From: Oscillospiraceae bacterium
GTDB lineage: Bacteria > Bacillota > Clostridia > Oscillospirales > Ruminococcaceae
Length of the DNA stretch: 64,000 bases
Direction of reading: 5' to 3'
NCBI GenBank assembly: GCA_030539275.1
Contig: JAUNSK010000002.1
Coordinates: 176,582 to 240,581 of the forward strand
Of the stretch, positions 8,887 to 17,746 are shown piece by piece (position 1 is the stretch's first letter; every line of letters starts with the position of its first letter). The notes under the pieces were generated by a model. That model worked only from the letters and a program-made list of their open reading frames with translations. It had not been told where the DNA came from and did no database searches. Position numbers and translations under genes: made by a program.

Positions 8887-9426
8887 TTATTCCTGCGGTT
8901 CAGAAAGAGTAATCGTTATTGTTCCCACATTAGTATAGTTTTCCACCGATGACGGTATAGAACCTGATGGCATAAAGGTAACGATATGTTCAGTCGCAGC
9001 TGTATCCTCAGCGGCAATTTCCATTGAAAGCTTGTTTGCAGTAAACTCCTGACTAGTGCAGGCAAACGAACCGGATACTGTGTTGTATTCATCTTTGTTA
9101 GCAAATGAAAAGACCGCATCCACGGCAACGCTGGAATTGTTTTTAACAGTAACCGTATTTGAATCATTTTTAACCGACCAGGCCGGATCGTTCGGCTCCC
9201 ATTTGTGAGATTGCGTGTTCCATGCTTCGTTTACGTTGTAATCGAACTGCATCGCACCCCACGTAATGTCTAAGCTGTATGTGGCAGTGTGATCGCCCGG
9301 CACGTATTGCGCATTGACATCACCGTTTACTGATGTAAGCTCAGTCTGCGTCGCCGCGAAAGCGGAAATTTTTCCGGTTGATAGAACCATTGCTGCTGTA
9401 AGAACGAGTGAAACGATCTTTTTCAT
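8887..9426 (-). CDS. Exported WGAMQFDY-type surface protein, paralogue of the ubiquitin fusion body
   Basis: A 179-residue protein with a signal peptide (1-24, ending SAFA) and a beta-rich mature domain. The mature part matches residues about 108-251 of the ubiquitin fusion almost throughout: [26 protein letters not shown]..., NSSVAVDAVFSFANKD, TVSGSF, EDTAATEHIVTF.PSGS. Similar exported proteins occur in many Clostridia beside membrane-anchored partners like those at 9508 and 7477, but I know of no assigned function. It is separated by 62 bp from the ubiquitin gene on the same strand, so co-transcription is likely. The small beta-sandwich size suggests a fibre- or matrix-forming subunit (inference). 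Confidence 0.75.
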   Translation of the reverse strand: MKKIVSLVLTAAMVLSTGKISAFAATQTELTSVNGDVNAQYVPGDHTATYSLDITWGAMQFDYNVNEAWNTQSHKWEPNDPAWSVKNDSNTVTVKNNSSVAVDAVFSFANKDEYNTVSGSFACTSQEFTANKLSMEIAAEDTAATEHIVTFMPSGSIPSSVENYTNVGTITITLSEPQE

Positions 9427-9507
9427 AATTGTTTACCTTCTTTCATATTCTGTATTTTTCAGGAGTACCGGTTGTCCGTTATCGCTCCTGCCGGGAAACA
9501 AAGTTTA

Positions 9508-10047
9508 TTATGCCGTTACATTGACTGAGACAGGGATTTCTGTATTAACCATTGCCTTTTCACCGCTTTGCTGATTGTAATACAGAACGACGAATTTACC
9601 TTCATATCCTCCCTCCACAAGCAGATTTTCTGTGTCCTCCAGAAGATCAAGTCTTGTTACCTGGTTCCTGGGAGTCAATCTTCCGGATTGAATCACAACT
9701 GTGTCTTTTATCACGAGCTGCAGAACTATATCCTGCGTAGATTTTGATGGGTTGGCAAACATCAGAGCAGCCTTCTTATCTGAAAGGTCTATGGTAACTT
9801 CTTTGGAATAAGTAAGGGATACCGCTCCCCCGCCAGATGGTGAATCCATTTTGGATGTGTCATCGTCTTCAATTGGGATTGCGTTGGTTTCGATCTCATG
9901 TGGTGCGTAATCCGGTGCCAGTATCGTTGGCTTCTCCCGGAAGAACAGCACCCAGATACTTACGCCGATCGAGGCAAGTGTAATAATAATAAGGATAATT
10001 ATAAGAATTTTCGTTGTACAACGCTTTTCCTTTTGTGAATCATTCAT
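9508..10047 (-). CDS. Membrane-anchored surface protein (GGAVSLTYS type)
   Basis: A 179-residue protein: basic N-terminus, membrane segment at about residues 14-34, then a linker and a beta-rich extracellular domain from about 73 onward (GGGAVSLTYSKEVTIDLSDKKA, SGRLTPRNQVTRLDLL, GGYEGKFVVLYYNQQSGEKAMVNTEIPV). Its ATG overlaps the stop of the TetR-type gene by four bases, which implies translational coupling. It is homologous to the protein at 7477-7965, so the two exported proteins are bracketed by a pair of anchored relatives. It likely presents or anchors the secreted partners at the cell surface (inference). No enzyme motif is seen. Confidence 0.7.
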   Translation of the reverse strand: MNDSQKEKRCTTKILIIILIIITLASIGVSIWVLFFREKPTILAPDYAPHEIETNAIPIEDDDTSKMDSPSGGGAVSLTYSKEVTIDLSDKKAALMFANPSKSTQDIVLQLVIKDTVVIQSGRLTPRNQVTRLDLLEDTENLLVEGGYEGKFVVLYYNQQSGEKAMVNTEIPVSVNVTA

Positions 10048-10385
10048 CTTCCTGTTTCACCCTCTTTTACTTTTCCTTTATGCAATAAATACATTTTCCA
10101 AATCATTCCCATCTGGGATCTCATTAAAAACCGTTTGATGTCCGAGATGTCCTTTTGAGCAAGAGCCATGAATTCATCCTCCACCTTAGCCATGCAGTAA
10201 GTCGTGGATTCTATAATAAGCTCGTCAATATTATTGAAGTATGCATACAGATTTTCAGATGTCATCCCGCAGGCCGGGGCCAGTGTTTTGATGCCAGTGG
10301 TACCAAGCCCATTTTCACAATAACATTCGAAGCAATTTACCATAATTCTTATTTTATTTTTCTTATATTGTTCAGGTGAACGCAT
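10044..10385 (-). CDS. Short TetR-type regulator
   Basis: A 113-residue protein with the TetR DNA-binding region: a helix, then GLGTTGIKTLAPACGMTSENLYAYFNNIDELIIES, a helix-turn-helix followed by the typical YxYFxxxDEL step. TetR proteins are usually about 190 residues with a large ligand domain; this one stops early with KGKVKEGETGR, so it is either a minimal form or truncated. Start ATG 10385 has GAGGTGATTTA upstream. It heads the operon and overlaps the next gene (ATGA). A 7+2+7 palindrome at 10436 is a probable operator. Expected role: local control of the surface operon. Confidence 0.75.
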   Translation of the reverse strand: MRSPEQYKKNKIRIMVNCFECYCENGLGTTGIKTLAPACGMTSENLYAYFNNIDELIIESTTYCMAKVEDEFMALAQKDISDIKRFLMRSQMGMIWKMYLLHKGKVKEGETGR

Positions 10386-10435
10386 TAAATCACCTCAATA
10401 TATTTATCGTTTAGTTAATTATATATTATAATGTA

Positions 10436-10451
10436 AACTATTTCAATAGTT
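10436..10451. promoter_or_regulatory. Palindromic operator upstream of the TetR-type gene
   Basis: AACTATT-TC-AATAGTT is a perfect 7-bp inverted repeat about 50 bp before the regulator's start, in the promoter region. It fits autoregulation by the TetR-type protein. Confidence 0.45.
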
Positions 10452-10776
10452 TTTTATATATTTTTGGGCATTATATCAGAAAAATGCCATAACAACAATA
10501 ATCTGCTTAGAAACAGGCTTTTCACGAACATTGTTAATCAGAGTGTTATACTGAAAAAAAACAATCGCTTAATATCTGATAAAGTTAAAGGTATCAAATA
10601 TTCAGTCAGGTGATATGACAGCTTGTCTTCTGTAATTATCAAAATGGATTAATTTTTGATAATTGCTTGAGATAAGCCGCAAATGGCAGTAAAAAAACAC
10701 CTTGAACTTTATGTTGACGGTGTTTGGTCTGGCTGAACAAGCAGGGAATGAACTTACGGTCTGCGAGTTCTTTAAC

Positions 10777-10960
10777 GGACGAGAAATAAGCCAGAAAGAT
10801 GAAAGATTTGAAGCTAATTACTGCAGCGCAAATGCAGCAAGTGGGACACCTACAGTGAGGGCCATATATCAGGGATTAACGGTAATTGTGATGTTGATCA
10901 CTGCTTCATCGATTTTCCGGTAAATGATGCTTCAAAAAACAAAACCATTCTGTTTAAATT
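10777..10960 (+). pseudogene. Mosaic scar of GH25 lysozyme and TerD/VWA sequence
   Basis: Three pieces are joined. 10777-10840 matches the GH25 gene from 15569 to 15632, and 10834-10920 matches its later part from 15990 to 16076. 10913 to about 10957 matches non-coding-strand sequence of the TerD/VWA gene from 17375. The joints share GCAGCAA (7 bp) and TTTTCCGG (8 bp), as in microhomology-mediated deletion of a duplicated copy. The frame is broken. The rest of the 10386-11154 gap is AT-rich and shows no gene. Confidence 0.7.
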
Positions 10961-11154
10961 AAAAAACAAATACTTGTACCACATCCTCCAATTTGTCCTT
11001 TTTCAATACAATCATCAGGAACATCATGTGACTTTTCTTCGTTTATTTTTTTTATTTCATCTAAACCATAAAATCAGCTGTTGTCCATTGAATATCTGTT
11101 CCATTTTAATAATTCAGCCATTGTTTTCAAGGATCAGAAAGATCAATATTTTTT

Positions 11155-12963
11155 CTATAATTCTTCAAACAAAACAAACTCAAAGCCCATACTCTGAGCA
11201 TATTTCTGAGCAGTAGAATTGCTGTGACCTGTTATACACAGATTTTTGACTGTACTGATAAGTGGATTTAAACTACCCGGATCTTTTCCAAATGAATATT
11301 CTTCAATTACAGTATCCTTTCCTTCTATTGTTACAGAAAAAAGAAAGGGACAGTCAGCAAAAGCATATTTACCTACTGATAACACACTATCAGGTATAAT
11401 TACTGAAATTATTTTAATACATCTCTGAAAAGAATAAGCGCCGATAGATTTAACGCTGTGTGGTATACTGATCTTTTTTAGCTCACGACATCCTGAAAAT
11501 GCTCTGTAACCTATGGCTGTAACACTTTTAGGTATAGTTACATATGCAAGACTCTGACAACCTTCAAATAAGCTTCTTTCGATAGATTTCAAACTGTCAG
11601 GCATATTAACATATATAAGACTTTTACATTCATAGAACGCACTGCTGCCAATAGATTTTACATTCGCAGACATAGTAAGCAATTTCATTTTCCTGCATCT
11701 GTAAAATGAACTGTCTCCAATCGTAATAACACTGTCAGGTATAACGAACGACTCTATGCTGCTGCAGTTTTGAAAGGCAGAGGCACCGATATTAGTAACA
11801 CTGTCAGGAATAATAACCGATGTAAGATTAGTACAATCCTGAAATGCATTATCTTCAATTGTTTTAATACCGTCAGGAATTATGTATTCTTTTTCATTTC
11901 TGTTTATAGGATAACGAATTATATGCTCTATATTTTTATCAAATAATACGCCATCCGAACTTGAATAATTCTCATTATTATCTGATACAATAATGTTTCT
12001 AAGAGACATGCACCATCCAAAACAATCCTTACCTATAGTGCATACTTCTGATGGAATATAGATTTTAGTTAAACTTATGCATCCTGAAAATGCTGCATCA
12101 CCTATATAGGTTACACTATCAGGTAATACCACTGACATCATGCAGTTGCATGTACCGAATGCCCCATTACCAATAGCAACAACAGTATCCGGAATACTGA
12201 TTTCTTTAAGTCCACTGCAGCAGCTGAATGCCTCTTCTTCAATATATTTTAATCCCGGCATTAGAATTATCGATGTTAAACTGTAGCACTCGTAAAATGC
12301 ACGTCTTCCAACAGAAACAACACCTTCAGGAATGATGTACTCTGATTCACGATTTTGGTTTGGATAACTAATCAGCACACTCTCGTCTTTGCTGAACAGT
12401 ACTCCCTCAATATCGAGGTAGCTTTCATTTTCTTCGTTTACTGAAAACTTTTTAAGACCTATGCAGTGCGTAAAAGCTGTAATATCAACCGAACTCACAG
12501 TTGACGGCAAATAAATTTCAGACAGGTTCTTACAATCAGAAAATGCATTTTCTTTAATTGATACAAGTTTTTCAGGGATCTCTACATTTGAAAGACAGCT
12601 GCAGTTTTTAAAAAGAGAACTGTTTATCACTGTAAGATTAATGGGCAGTTTTATTGTCACAAGTTTTATGCAGTCCATAAAAGCCTCATCACCGATCGAT
12701 TTTATTGTGTCCGGAAGATACAGTGATGTAATATAGTCGCAGTTGCAAAATGCTCTGTCTCCTATAGAAGTGATGCTGTCAGGAACAACTACTTTTTCTA
12801 AGTGATGATTATTGCTGAATGCTTCATCTCCGATATATTTAACAGGATAACCTTCTATCTGCTCTGGAATTTCAAATTCAGGTTCACATACATAGCAGCC
12901 GGTCAGTGTTGCTTCACTATCAGCTATTGAATATTCAACATGATCCAAGATCAAATTTTTCAT
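11155..12963 (-). CDS. BspA-like leucine-rich repeat protein (LRR_5)
   Basis: A 602-residue protein made almost wholly of about 20 LRR_5 repeats of roughly 23 residues, each with the pattern SVTxIGxxAFxxCxxLxxVxIP. Two longer breaks with a FDKNIEHIIRYPINRNEKEYIIPDG-like insert sit near residues 195-225 and 335-365. No signal peptide or anchor is visible at the N-terminus (MKNLILDHVEYSI), unlike the classic cell-surface BspA proteins, so the protein may be cytosolic or exported by an unseen route. The family mediates protein or carbohydrate contacts. The gene stands alone; its target is unknown. Confidence 0.9.
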   Translation of the reverse strand: MKNLILDHVEYSIADSEATLTGCYVCEPEFEIPEQIEGYPVKYIGDEAFSNNHHLEKVVVPDSITSIGDRAFCNCDYITSLYLPDTIKSIGDEAFMDCIKLVTIKLPINLTVINSSLFKNCSCLSNVEIPEKLVSIKENAFSDCKNLSEIYLPSTVSSVDITAFTHCIGLKKFSVNEENESYLDIEGVLFSKDESVLISYPNQNRESEYIIPEGVVSVGRRAFYECYSLTSIILMPGLKYIEEEAFSCCSGLKEISIPDTVVAIGNGAFGTCNCMMSVVLPDSVTYIGDAAFSGCISLTKIYIPSEVCTIGKDCFGWCMSLRNIIVSDNNENYSSSDGVLFDKNIEHIIRYPINRNEKEYIIPDGIKTIEDNAFQDCTNLTSVIIPDSVTNIGASAFQNCSSIESFVIPDSVITIGDSSFYRCRKMKLLTMSANVKSIGSSAFYECKSLIYVNMPDSLKSIERSLFEGCQSLAYVTIPKSVTAIGYRAFSGCRELKKISIPHSVKSIGAYSFQRCIKIISVIIPDSVLSVGKYAFADCPFLFSVTIEGKDTVIEEYSFGKDPGSLNPLISTVKNLCITGHSNSTAQKYAQSMGFEFVLFEEL

Positions 12964-13020
12964 TTTGTATTCCCCTTCTGATTATTATTCTTTACACTGT
13001 AAAAATTACATATACGATTG

Positions 13021-13320
13021 TCAGCTACGTGAATACCGATGCTTTTTCTCAGATAATAAACTACTTGTTGATTCTATAGATATAGTTTTCGTTCCATGAA
13101 ACAAATCCTGTATTATAACAGTATCCTCATTGCAGTAGATTCTGCCTGGAATTCTGGATAAAACAAACGGAACACACAAGAACAATAGCGGAAACAAAAA
13201 TACAGGTTTCTGTATAAATAAAAATATAAAAAAGGATAGTATTGCGACAGTAATACAACCATAATTAATGATTTTTGGAATTGTTGCTTTATATTCATCT
13301 TGTTAAATATTTTCGTTCAT
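13021..13320 (-). pseudogene. Small two-helix membrane protein gene with a nonsense codon at position 6
   Basis: From ATG 13320 (ribosome site CAGGAG) the frame reads MNENI, then TAA, then continues open for 93 codons to TGA at 13021. The continuing frame is clearly protein-like: IINYGCITVAILSFFIFLFI and FLFPLLFLCVPFVLS are two membrane segments, followed by a soluble strand region (GRIYCNEDTVIIQDLF). A shifted frame at 13113-13298 is only a shadow of this. The early stop makes a pseudogene or forces use of a non-canonical start after it. Confidence 0.55.
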
Positions 13321-13494
13321 TTATAGTCTCCTGTAATTAAAATATCTTTTTTAATCTTTCCTCAAATTATACCATATGCATTTACCAGTTTCAACTATAA
13401 AAGAGCGTTTCTTATAGAAAAAAGAACAAAAGGGAAACTACTGAATTAAAACATATAATGCATCAGACTCAAACAACTTAATATAATCAGGAAA

Positions 13495-13532
13495 CACCTA
13501 TCGATAACACGTTGGCATGTTATGGATAGGTG
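13495..13532. terminator. Long hairpin terminator
   Basis: CACCTATCGATAACA (13495-13509) pairs with TGTTATGGATAGGTG (13518-13532) with one mismatch, followed by CTTTTG. It lies in the 12964-13744 stretch, which otherwise holds only the pseudogene at 13021 and a short decayed coding end near 13650-13695. Confidence 0.6.
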
Positions 13533-13744
13533 CTTTTGATAATTACCTGATAATCTATACTCAAGTGCTATACTATAAATTGAGTCGGCATTCATCAAAA
13601 ATACCGATAAAAAATGATTTCAGTGCTGATTTACTACACATTATACTGTTAGCTGATATTAATGAGGTTCAGTATGCCGATGGAAAGCTGTATTGAATTC
13701 CTACATATAAAATAACATGTATACAAGTCAAAACTGTCGTTTTT

Positions 13745-14653
13745 CTATTCCCAGAAGTCTTTTAACTCCTGCAATATTTCTCTTGATGGTGTCAGCGTTG
13801 CTTCAATAATAGTTTTTCCTGTTTTGTTCAGATAGTGCTTTATCATCTGATAACCGCAGGCATAGCCTGCGCAGTATGGCAACCCAACAGGATAGTAATT
13901 TTGCGCTTTTGCTATCTCATCACCGTAAAGATAAGCAGTAAGATTATCAAGTCCCTGTACATCAAGTCCATCTTGAATAATCGGCTTGATGTATTCATTC
14001 AGCGTATGCAAATCGGTTTTGCTTACCCACGGACCGGCATTTTCTTCGCCATACAGATATGTTGCAAAATTTTCAGCTAAGCCCTCGCTTACCATCATTT
14101 CAGCCAAGGTAATATCATCATGCCATTTTTCAAACTGAAAACGAACATTGTGGTTTGTTTCATGTGCAAGAGCAACAGGAAGTCGTGCCATTGTATAGTC
14201 TGATGGTGTTAGCGATGCAAATATATACCCCGGTATGCCACCATCTCCACAGTAACCGTCACTTAGTTTTATGTATGGACTTTCGGGGTTAGCCAAAAGT
14301 ACAGTGAAAAGGTAATCACTGGTTGGTAAATCGACCCCACTGTCAGTGAAACATTTCAATGACCTTTCAATAGAACTCTGGCATTGTTTCCAGAAATCAT
14401 CTTCCGAAAGTCGTATAACGTTTTCTCTCTGGCTTTCGTCTACTTTAACTGGTTCCATATAGCCCAACATACTACTTGCCATTATAACATCATAACAATT
14501 TTTAGTTGGGGATTTCAGTGGAATATGATAGCAGGCCCATTTCCCCTCAAAGGGCTGCATAAGTTCGTATCGGTAAATATCGTTTCTTTTTTCCTCAGGT
14601 GCATCAATCATTTTTGTGTATACCTTGTAAGAACGAATTGGTTTTATATTCAT
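13745..14653 (-). CDS. DUF2268-type putative zinc metalloprotease
   Basis: A 302-residue protein. The motif HETNHNVRF is the HExxH-type zinc site written as HETNH, with a downstream SEGLAENFATYLYG helix supplying the likely third ligand Glu, as in the DUF2268 (YjaZ-like) family. A Gly-rich loop and a final GYACGYQMIKHYL helix close the domain. The start at 14653 is preferred because GGAGG stands nine bases before it, whereas the ATG at 14662 directly abuts the ribosome site. No signal peptide is seen. The natural substrate is unknown. It is monocistronic. Confidence 0.75.
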   Translation of the reverse strand: MNIKPIRSYKVYTKMIDAPEEKRNDIYRYELMQPFEGKWACYHIPLKSPTKNCYDVIMASSMLGYMEPVKVDESQRENVIRLSEDDFWKQCQSSIERSLKCFTDSGVDLPTSDYLFTVLLANPESPYIKLSDGYCGDGGIPGYIFASLTPSDYTMARLPVALAHETNHNVRFQFEKWHDDITLAEMMVSEGLAENFATYLYGEENAGPWVSKTDLHTLNEYIKPIIQDGLDVQGLDNLTAYLYGDEIAKAQNYYPVGLPYCAGYACGYQMIKHYLNKTGKTIIEATLTPSREILQELKDFWE

Positions 14654-14791
14654 TTTATGCATCCTCCATATTTATTTGATATCTCTATTTTACTCTATGA
14701 CGTAACGTTAGAGTCAATAGGTTTAATAGAGTATTTAATAAAAAATATGTAAGGATATAAGCCAACAATTTTCATAAATTAAAAAAAGGAA

Positions 14792-14822
14792 AAACCACGT
14801 AAACGTCTTATTTACGTGGTTT
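14792..14822. terminator. Terminator hairpin beside the decayed tRNA fragment
   Basis: AAACCACGTAAA (14792-14803) and TTTACGTGGTTT (14811-14822) form a perfect 12-bp stem. On the minus strand it follows the tRNA-like fragment at 14828, as a tRNA terminator would. Confidence 0.6.
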
Positions 14823-14827
14823 CTGTT

Positions 14828-14872
14828 TGGTTACAGGAGCAGAATCTGAATCTACGACCTTCGTATTTTGAG
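14828..14872 (-). repeat. Decayed tRNA 3'-half copy (old attachment site)
   Basis: 37 of 45 bases match the tRNA 3'-half copies at 18252 and 19355 by hand count. The sequence to its right (14878-15004) is also similar to the ICE left end at 19405-19530 (AACATTAAAGAGTATTTTT...CTTGTAATATTTAG). This marks an older insertion of a related element. The rest of the 14654-15475 stretch shows no gene. Confidence 0.6.
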
Positions 14873-15475
14873 ATTACAACATTAAAGAGTATTTTTTTGG
14901 TAATAGCCTTTAATGCAACAAGGAGTCATAAGTGCTACAGTTATTTTACTTGTAATATTTAGAAATTTATTTATTATTTTCTGACAAATAAATAAAAGCA
15001 AATACCGCAAACAGCCTCGCAATAATCCATATATGCTTTACTTTTGGATAAACGGCTGATTTTTTCTTCAAATTCAAGCTCTGAGTCGTTCATTTATTAT
15101 TGTACTCGTTAATAACTTAGCGGTAAGTAAACTCAAGTCAATATTCTTTTGCACTTTGGGATTATTATACTATATATTTCTATTGTGTGCAATAAAATGC
15201 TCTGCGTTGTGCAGTATACTCTTTACTATCTGCCTGACTTTCCTCGGAGAAGCAGGTTTTCTTTACGAACATAAACAAATAAATCTGCAAAAATTCCAGA
15301 TTATAATCTCTCCGTAACTTTAACATTAGATGACACAATGTCATTAGATACGCCTATGTCGTATAGAAAAATATGTCAGGCAGTAATATTTTCAACGGTT
15401 TAAGCATTGATAGTATTGACAACGCAGATTCAGGCATCTAACCCTGCAAATAAAAATATGAAAGGTTGATTTATT

Positions 15476-16183
15476 TTGAGAAACAAAGGTATTGACGTAA
15501 GCAACCATCAGGGTGATATTAATTGGTCAGAAGTTAAAGTTGATTATGCAATCATCAAAGCGGGCTATGGACGAGAAATAAGCCAGAAAGATGAAAGATT
15601 TGAAGCTAATTACAGAGGCGCAAAAGCAGCAAATATTCCTGTAGGCGCATATTGGTACTCTTACGCAACAACTCCTGCAGAAGCAATCACAGAAGCTAAT
15701 GTATGTATCGAAGTACTTAAAGGCAAAACTTTTGAGTATCCGATTTATTTCGATATCGAAGAGAATCGCCAGTTTGCAACAGGCACGGCTAACTGCAGCG
15801 AAATGGTTATGGCATTCTGCAAAACTCTGGAAGCAGCAGGATATTTTGCAGGTATCTATTCCAGCAAGTCTCAGCTTGATTCTTACCTTACTAAAGACGT
15901 GAGAAAGCGTTATACAGTGTGGGTTGCTCAGTATAACCGCGAGTGTACATATTCCCTCCCCTATGGGATGTGGCAGTATGCAGTTGTAGGCAGCAAGTGG
16001 GACACCTACGGTGAGGGTCATATATCAGGTATTAACGGCAATTGTGATGTTGATTACTGCTTCATCGATTTTCCGGACATAATCAGGAAATCAGGCCTTA
16101 ATGGTTTTCCTAAAGTTACAGCAGCTTCAAAGGCAGAAACAGAGCATGCTCCGGCAGCACAGCCAGATGTAAACCAGCCATAA
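15476..16183 (+). CDS. GH25 family lysozyme
   Basis: A 235-residue glycosyl hydrolase family 25 (Chalaropsis-type muramidase) catalytic domain. KGIDVSNHQGDINW carries the N-terminal catalytic-site Asp; AIIKAGYGREI, GAYWYSYA and YPIYFDIEEN (the DxE catalytic pair) follow, then the closing GNCDVDYCFIDFP. It would cleave the muramic acid-glucosamine bond of peptidoglycan. There is no signal peptide and no cell-wall binding repeat; the tail after about residue 215 is short and Ala/Pro-rich, so the protein may be truncated or released by lysis, as with phage-type endolysins. The start is TTG at 15476 behind AAAGG. The gene lies in the segment between old attachment sites, suggesting prophage or island cargo. 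Confidence 0.9.
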   Translation: MRNKGIDVSNHQGDINWSEVKVDYAIIKAGYGREISQKDERFEANYRGAKAANIPVGAYWYSYATTPAEAITEANVCIEVLKGKTFEYPIYFDIEENRQFATGTANCSEMVMAFCKTLEAAGYFAGIYSSKSQLDSYLTKDVRKRYTVWVAQYNRECTYSLPYGMWQYAVVGSKWDTYGEGHISGINGNCDVDYCFIDFPDIIRKSGLNGFPKVTAASKAETEHAPAAQPDVNQP

Positions 16184-16350
16184 TCAATGGTAAAAAATAC
16201 ATACCATATAAATACTTCAAAGGCGCGCGAGGTATTAATTCCGTCATTGCCCTCGACGATCAATTTTTCCTGCAACCGGACTTCATTTAAAGTCTGTGCA
16301 CCATACATGGATAGATTATTTTCTATAAAAATCCGCATAAGCAAATTGAA

Positions 16351-16394
16351 AAACACCTTCTGTTCTGGTTTTTATTCTACAACAGAAGGTGTTT
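16351..16394. terminator. Bidirectional terminator between lysozyme and TerD/VWA genes
   Basis: AAACACCTTCTGTT (16351-16364) pairs with AACAGAAGGTGTTT (16381-16394), with T-rich flanks. It separates the convergent genes. Confidence 0.75.
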
Positions 16395-16441
16395 TATTTG
16401 TTAGCGTCTTATGTATTGTAAATACATAAAAGCTATAATAT

Positions 16442-17746
16442 TCATTTGATTATTCCCATCGAGCGAGCAGCCATAAGCCATTGCGGAAATTCATCAAGGA
16501 GCTGGTTGTAGAGAGTTTCCGGAGATTTGGTTTCAAAGTCATCACATGAGAAGAAATCAGCATTGTCAACTACCTTTGGCATATCATCAAGACGTTCAAG
16601 AACACCGTATGACGAGCCTTTCAGGCCAATAAATTTCCAGAAAATCGGAAAATTTGATGATTCAACTACAAGATTCTCTATTTTTCTTGCCTGGCTTACT
16701 CCGCCATCAGTAATGAAAATAACATATGCCGGTATGTCACTGTTTTTAAATTCATCAATTACCTCACGCATTACTACTGGTTCATTATTGCACCCGCCTG
16801 TATATTTCTGAACTTCTTTCCAGTTGTCAGTGGCAAACATGAAGTTATCTATGTTTAATGCATTCTGACGCTGACATTTTGTTCCGTAGTACCAGAATTC
16901 AAGACTTCCGTCATTATCAAACTGAATTGCAAGAGGAATAATACGATTTATTACCTGCTGAACAACACATTCATTTTCTTCCGGTCCGGATGAACCTAAT
17001 AAACCGGAACGTTTTTTCTGAACTTTATATATATGATTCATTGAACCCGAAATATCCATTACAAGAGCAACTCTTGCTGTAACATTTTCAAGGTTATGTT
17101 TTTTCAGTGAAATACTGAGCGGTTTTGCAAGACTGATAAGTGCAGGTGCTTTCTCCAGCTTCTTTTCAAGAGAAATTTTTGCAGGTGGTGCAGCGGTAAC
17201 TGGTACGACAGGTGAACCTGCTCCTGAATCAGCATCATCGGCACATTCACCACCGTAAAAAAGAAGCAGATCGCGTAATCCACCGTTAAATCCGCTTGCA
17301 ACGCACTGAATTCGCCAAACGCCGTCTCTGCAATATATTTCGGCACATGTGAGGGCTTTTTCATCCGAAAAATCTTTTCCGGTAAATGATGCTTCAAGAA
17401 GAACAACACCATTCTGTTTTATCAAAAGATTAAATGAAGCTATGTTACCCATCCTTGTTTCATTTTCAGAACTTGCGGTAAAAGCGAGCTTGTAAACATC
17501 GGAAGGTATTTTCCCCGGTATAATTGTGAATGAACTGTCACCTGACTGCTTTATTGCCCCATTGGCAGCCGATGAATTGTTGTAAAACACCATGTATTCA
17601 TCTGCTACAAGTTTATTGTTAATGTCAACTCCAAAACAGCAGCAGTTATATGTATCCGATCCCACTATTTTTGTTTCGATTTCAATTTCACTGTTTAAGT
17701 CGCAGTAATCTTCAAGCTTACAACGAAAGCCTCTTTTTATAATCAT
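16442..17746 (-). CDS. TerD-domain and von Willebrand A domain protein
   Basis: A 434-residue fusion. Residues 1 to about 175 form a TerD (tellurium-resistance, calcium-binding beta) domain: GVDINNKLVADEYMVFYNN, the DSSFTIIPGKIP loop, LTCAEIYCRDGVWRIQ. A Pro/Ala linker follows. From about 225 a VWA domain carries the MIDAS motif DISGS (VALVMDISGSMN) and FITDGG. TerD and TerF-like VWA proteins work together in stress and phage-defence ter clusters, where calcium binding and membrane association are known; a fused form probably performs both scaffold roles in the cytosol. No other ter genes are nearby. The gene is single and lies inside the att-bounded segment. Confidence 0.85.
   Translation of the reverse strand: MIIKRGFRCKLEDYCDLNSEIEIETKIVGSDTYNCCCFGVDINNKLVADEYMVFYNNSSAANGAIKQSGDSSFTIIPGKIPSDVYKLAFTASSENETRMGNIASFNLLIKQNGVVLLEASFTGKDFSDEKALTCAEIYCRDGVWRIQCVASGFNGGLRDLLLFYGGECADDADSGAGSPVVPVTAAPPAKISLEKKLEKAPALISLAKPLSISLKKHNLENVTARVALVMDISGSMNHIYKVQKKRSGLLGSSGPEENECVVQQVINRIIPLAIQFDNDGSLEFWYYGTKCQRQNALNIDNFMFATDNWKEVQKYTGGCNNEPVVMREVIDEFKNSDIPAYVIFITDGGVSQARKIENLVVESSNFPIFWKFIGLKGSSYGVLERLDDMPKVVDNADFFSCDDFETKSPETLYNQLLDEFPQWLMAARSMGIIK

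Noticed and set aside
13113-13298. 61-codon hydrophobic frame on the minus strand
   Set aside because: It is a shifted shadow of the pseudogene at 13021-13320, whose frame has a normal start site and better membrane segments.
13640-13700. Short piece reading LADINEVQYADGKLY then stop
   Set aside because: Probably the end of a lost gene, but too short to name or delimit.
16187-16429. 80-codon frame after the lysozyme gene
   Set aside because: It lacks a ribosome site, runs through a terminator hairpin and has no domain-like pattern.
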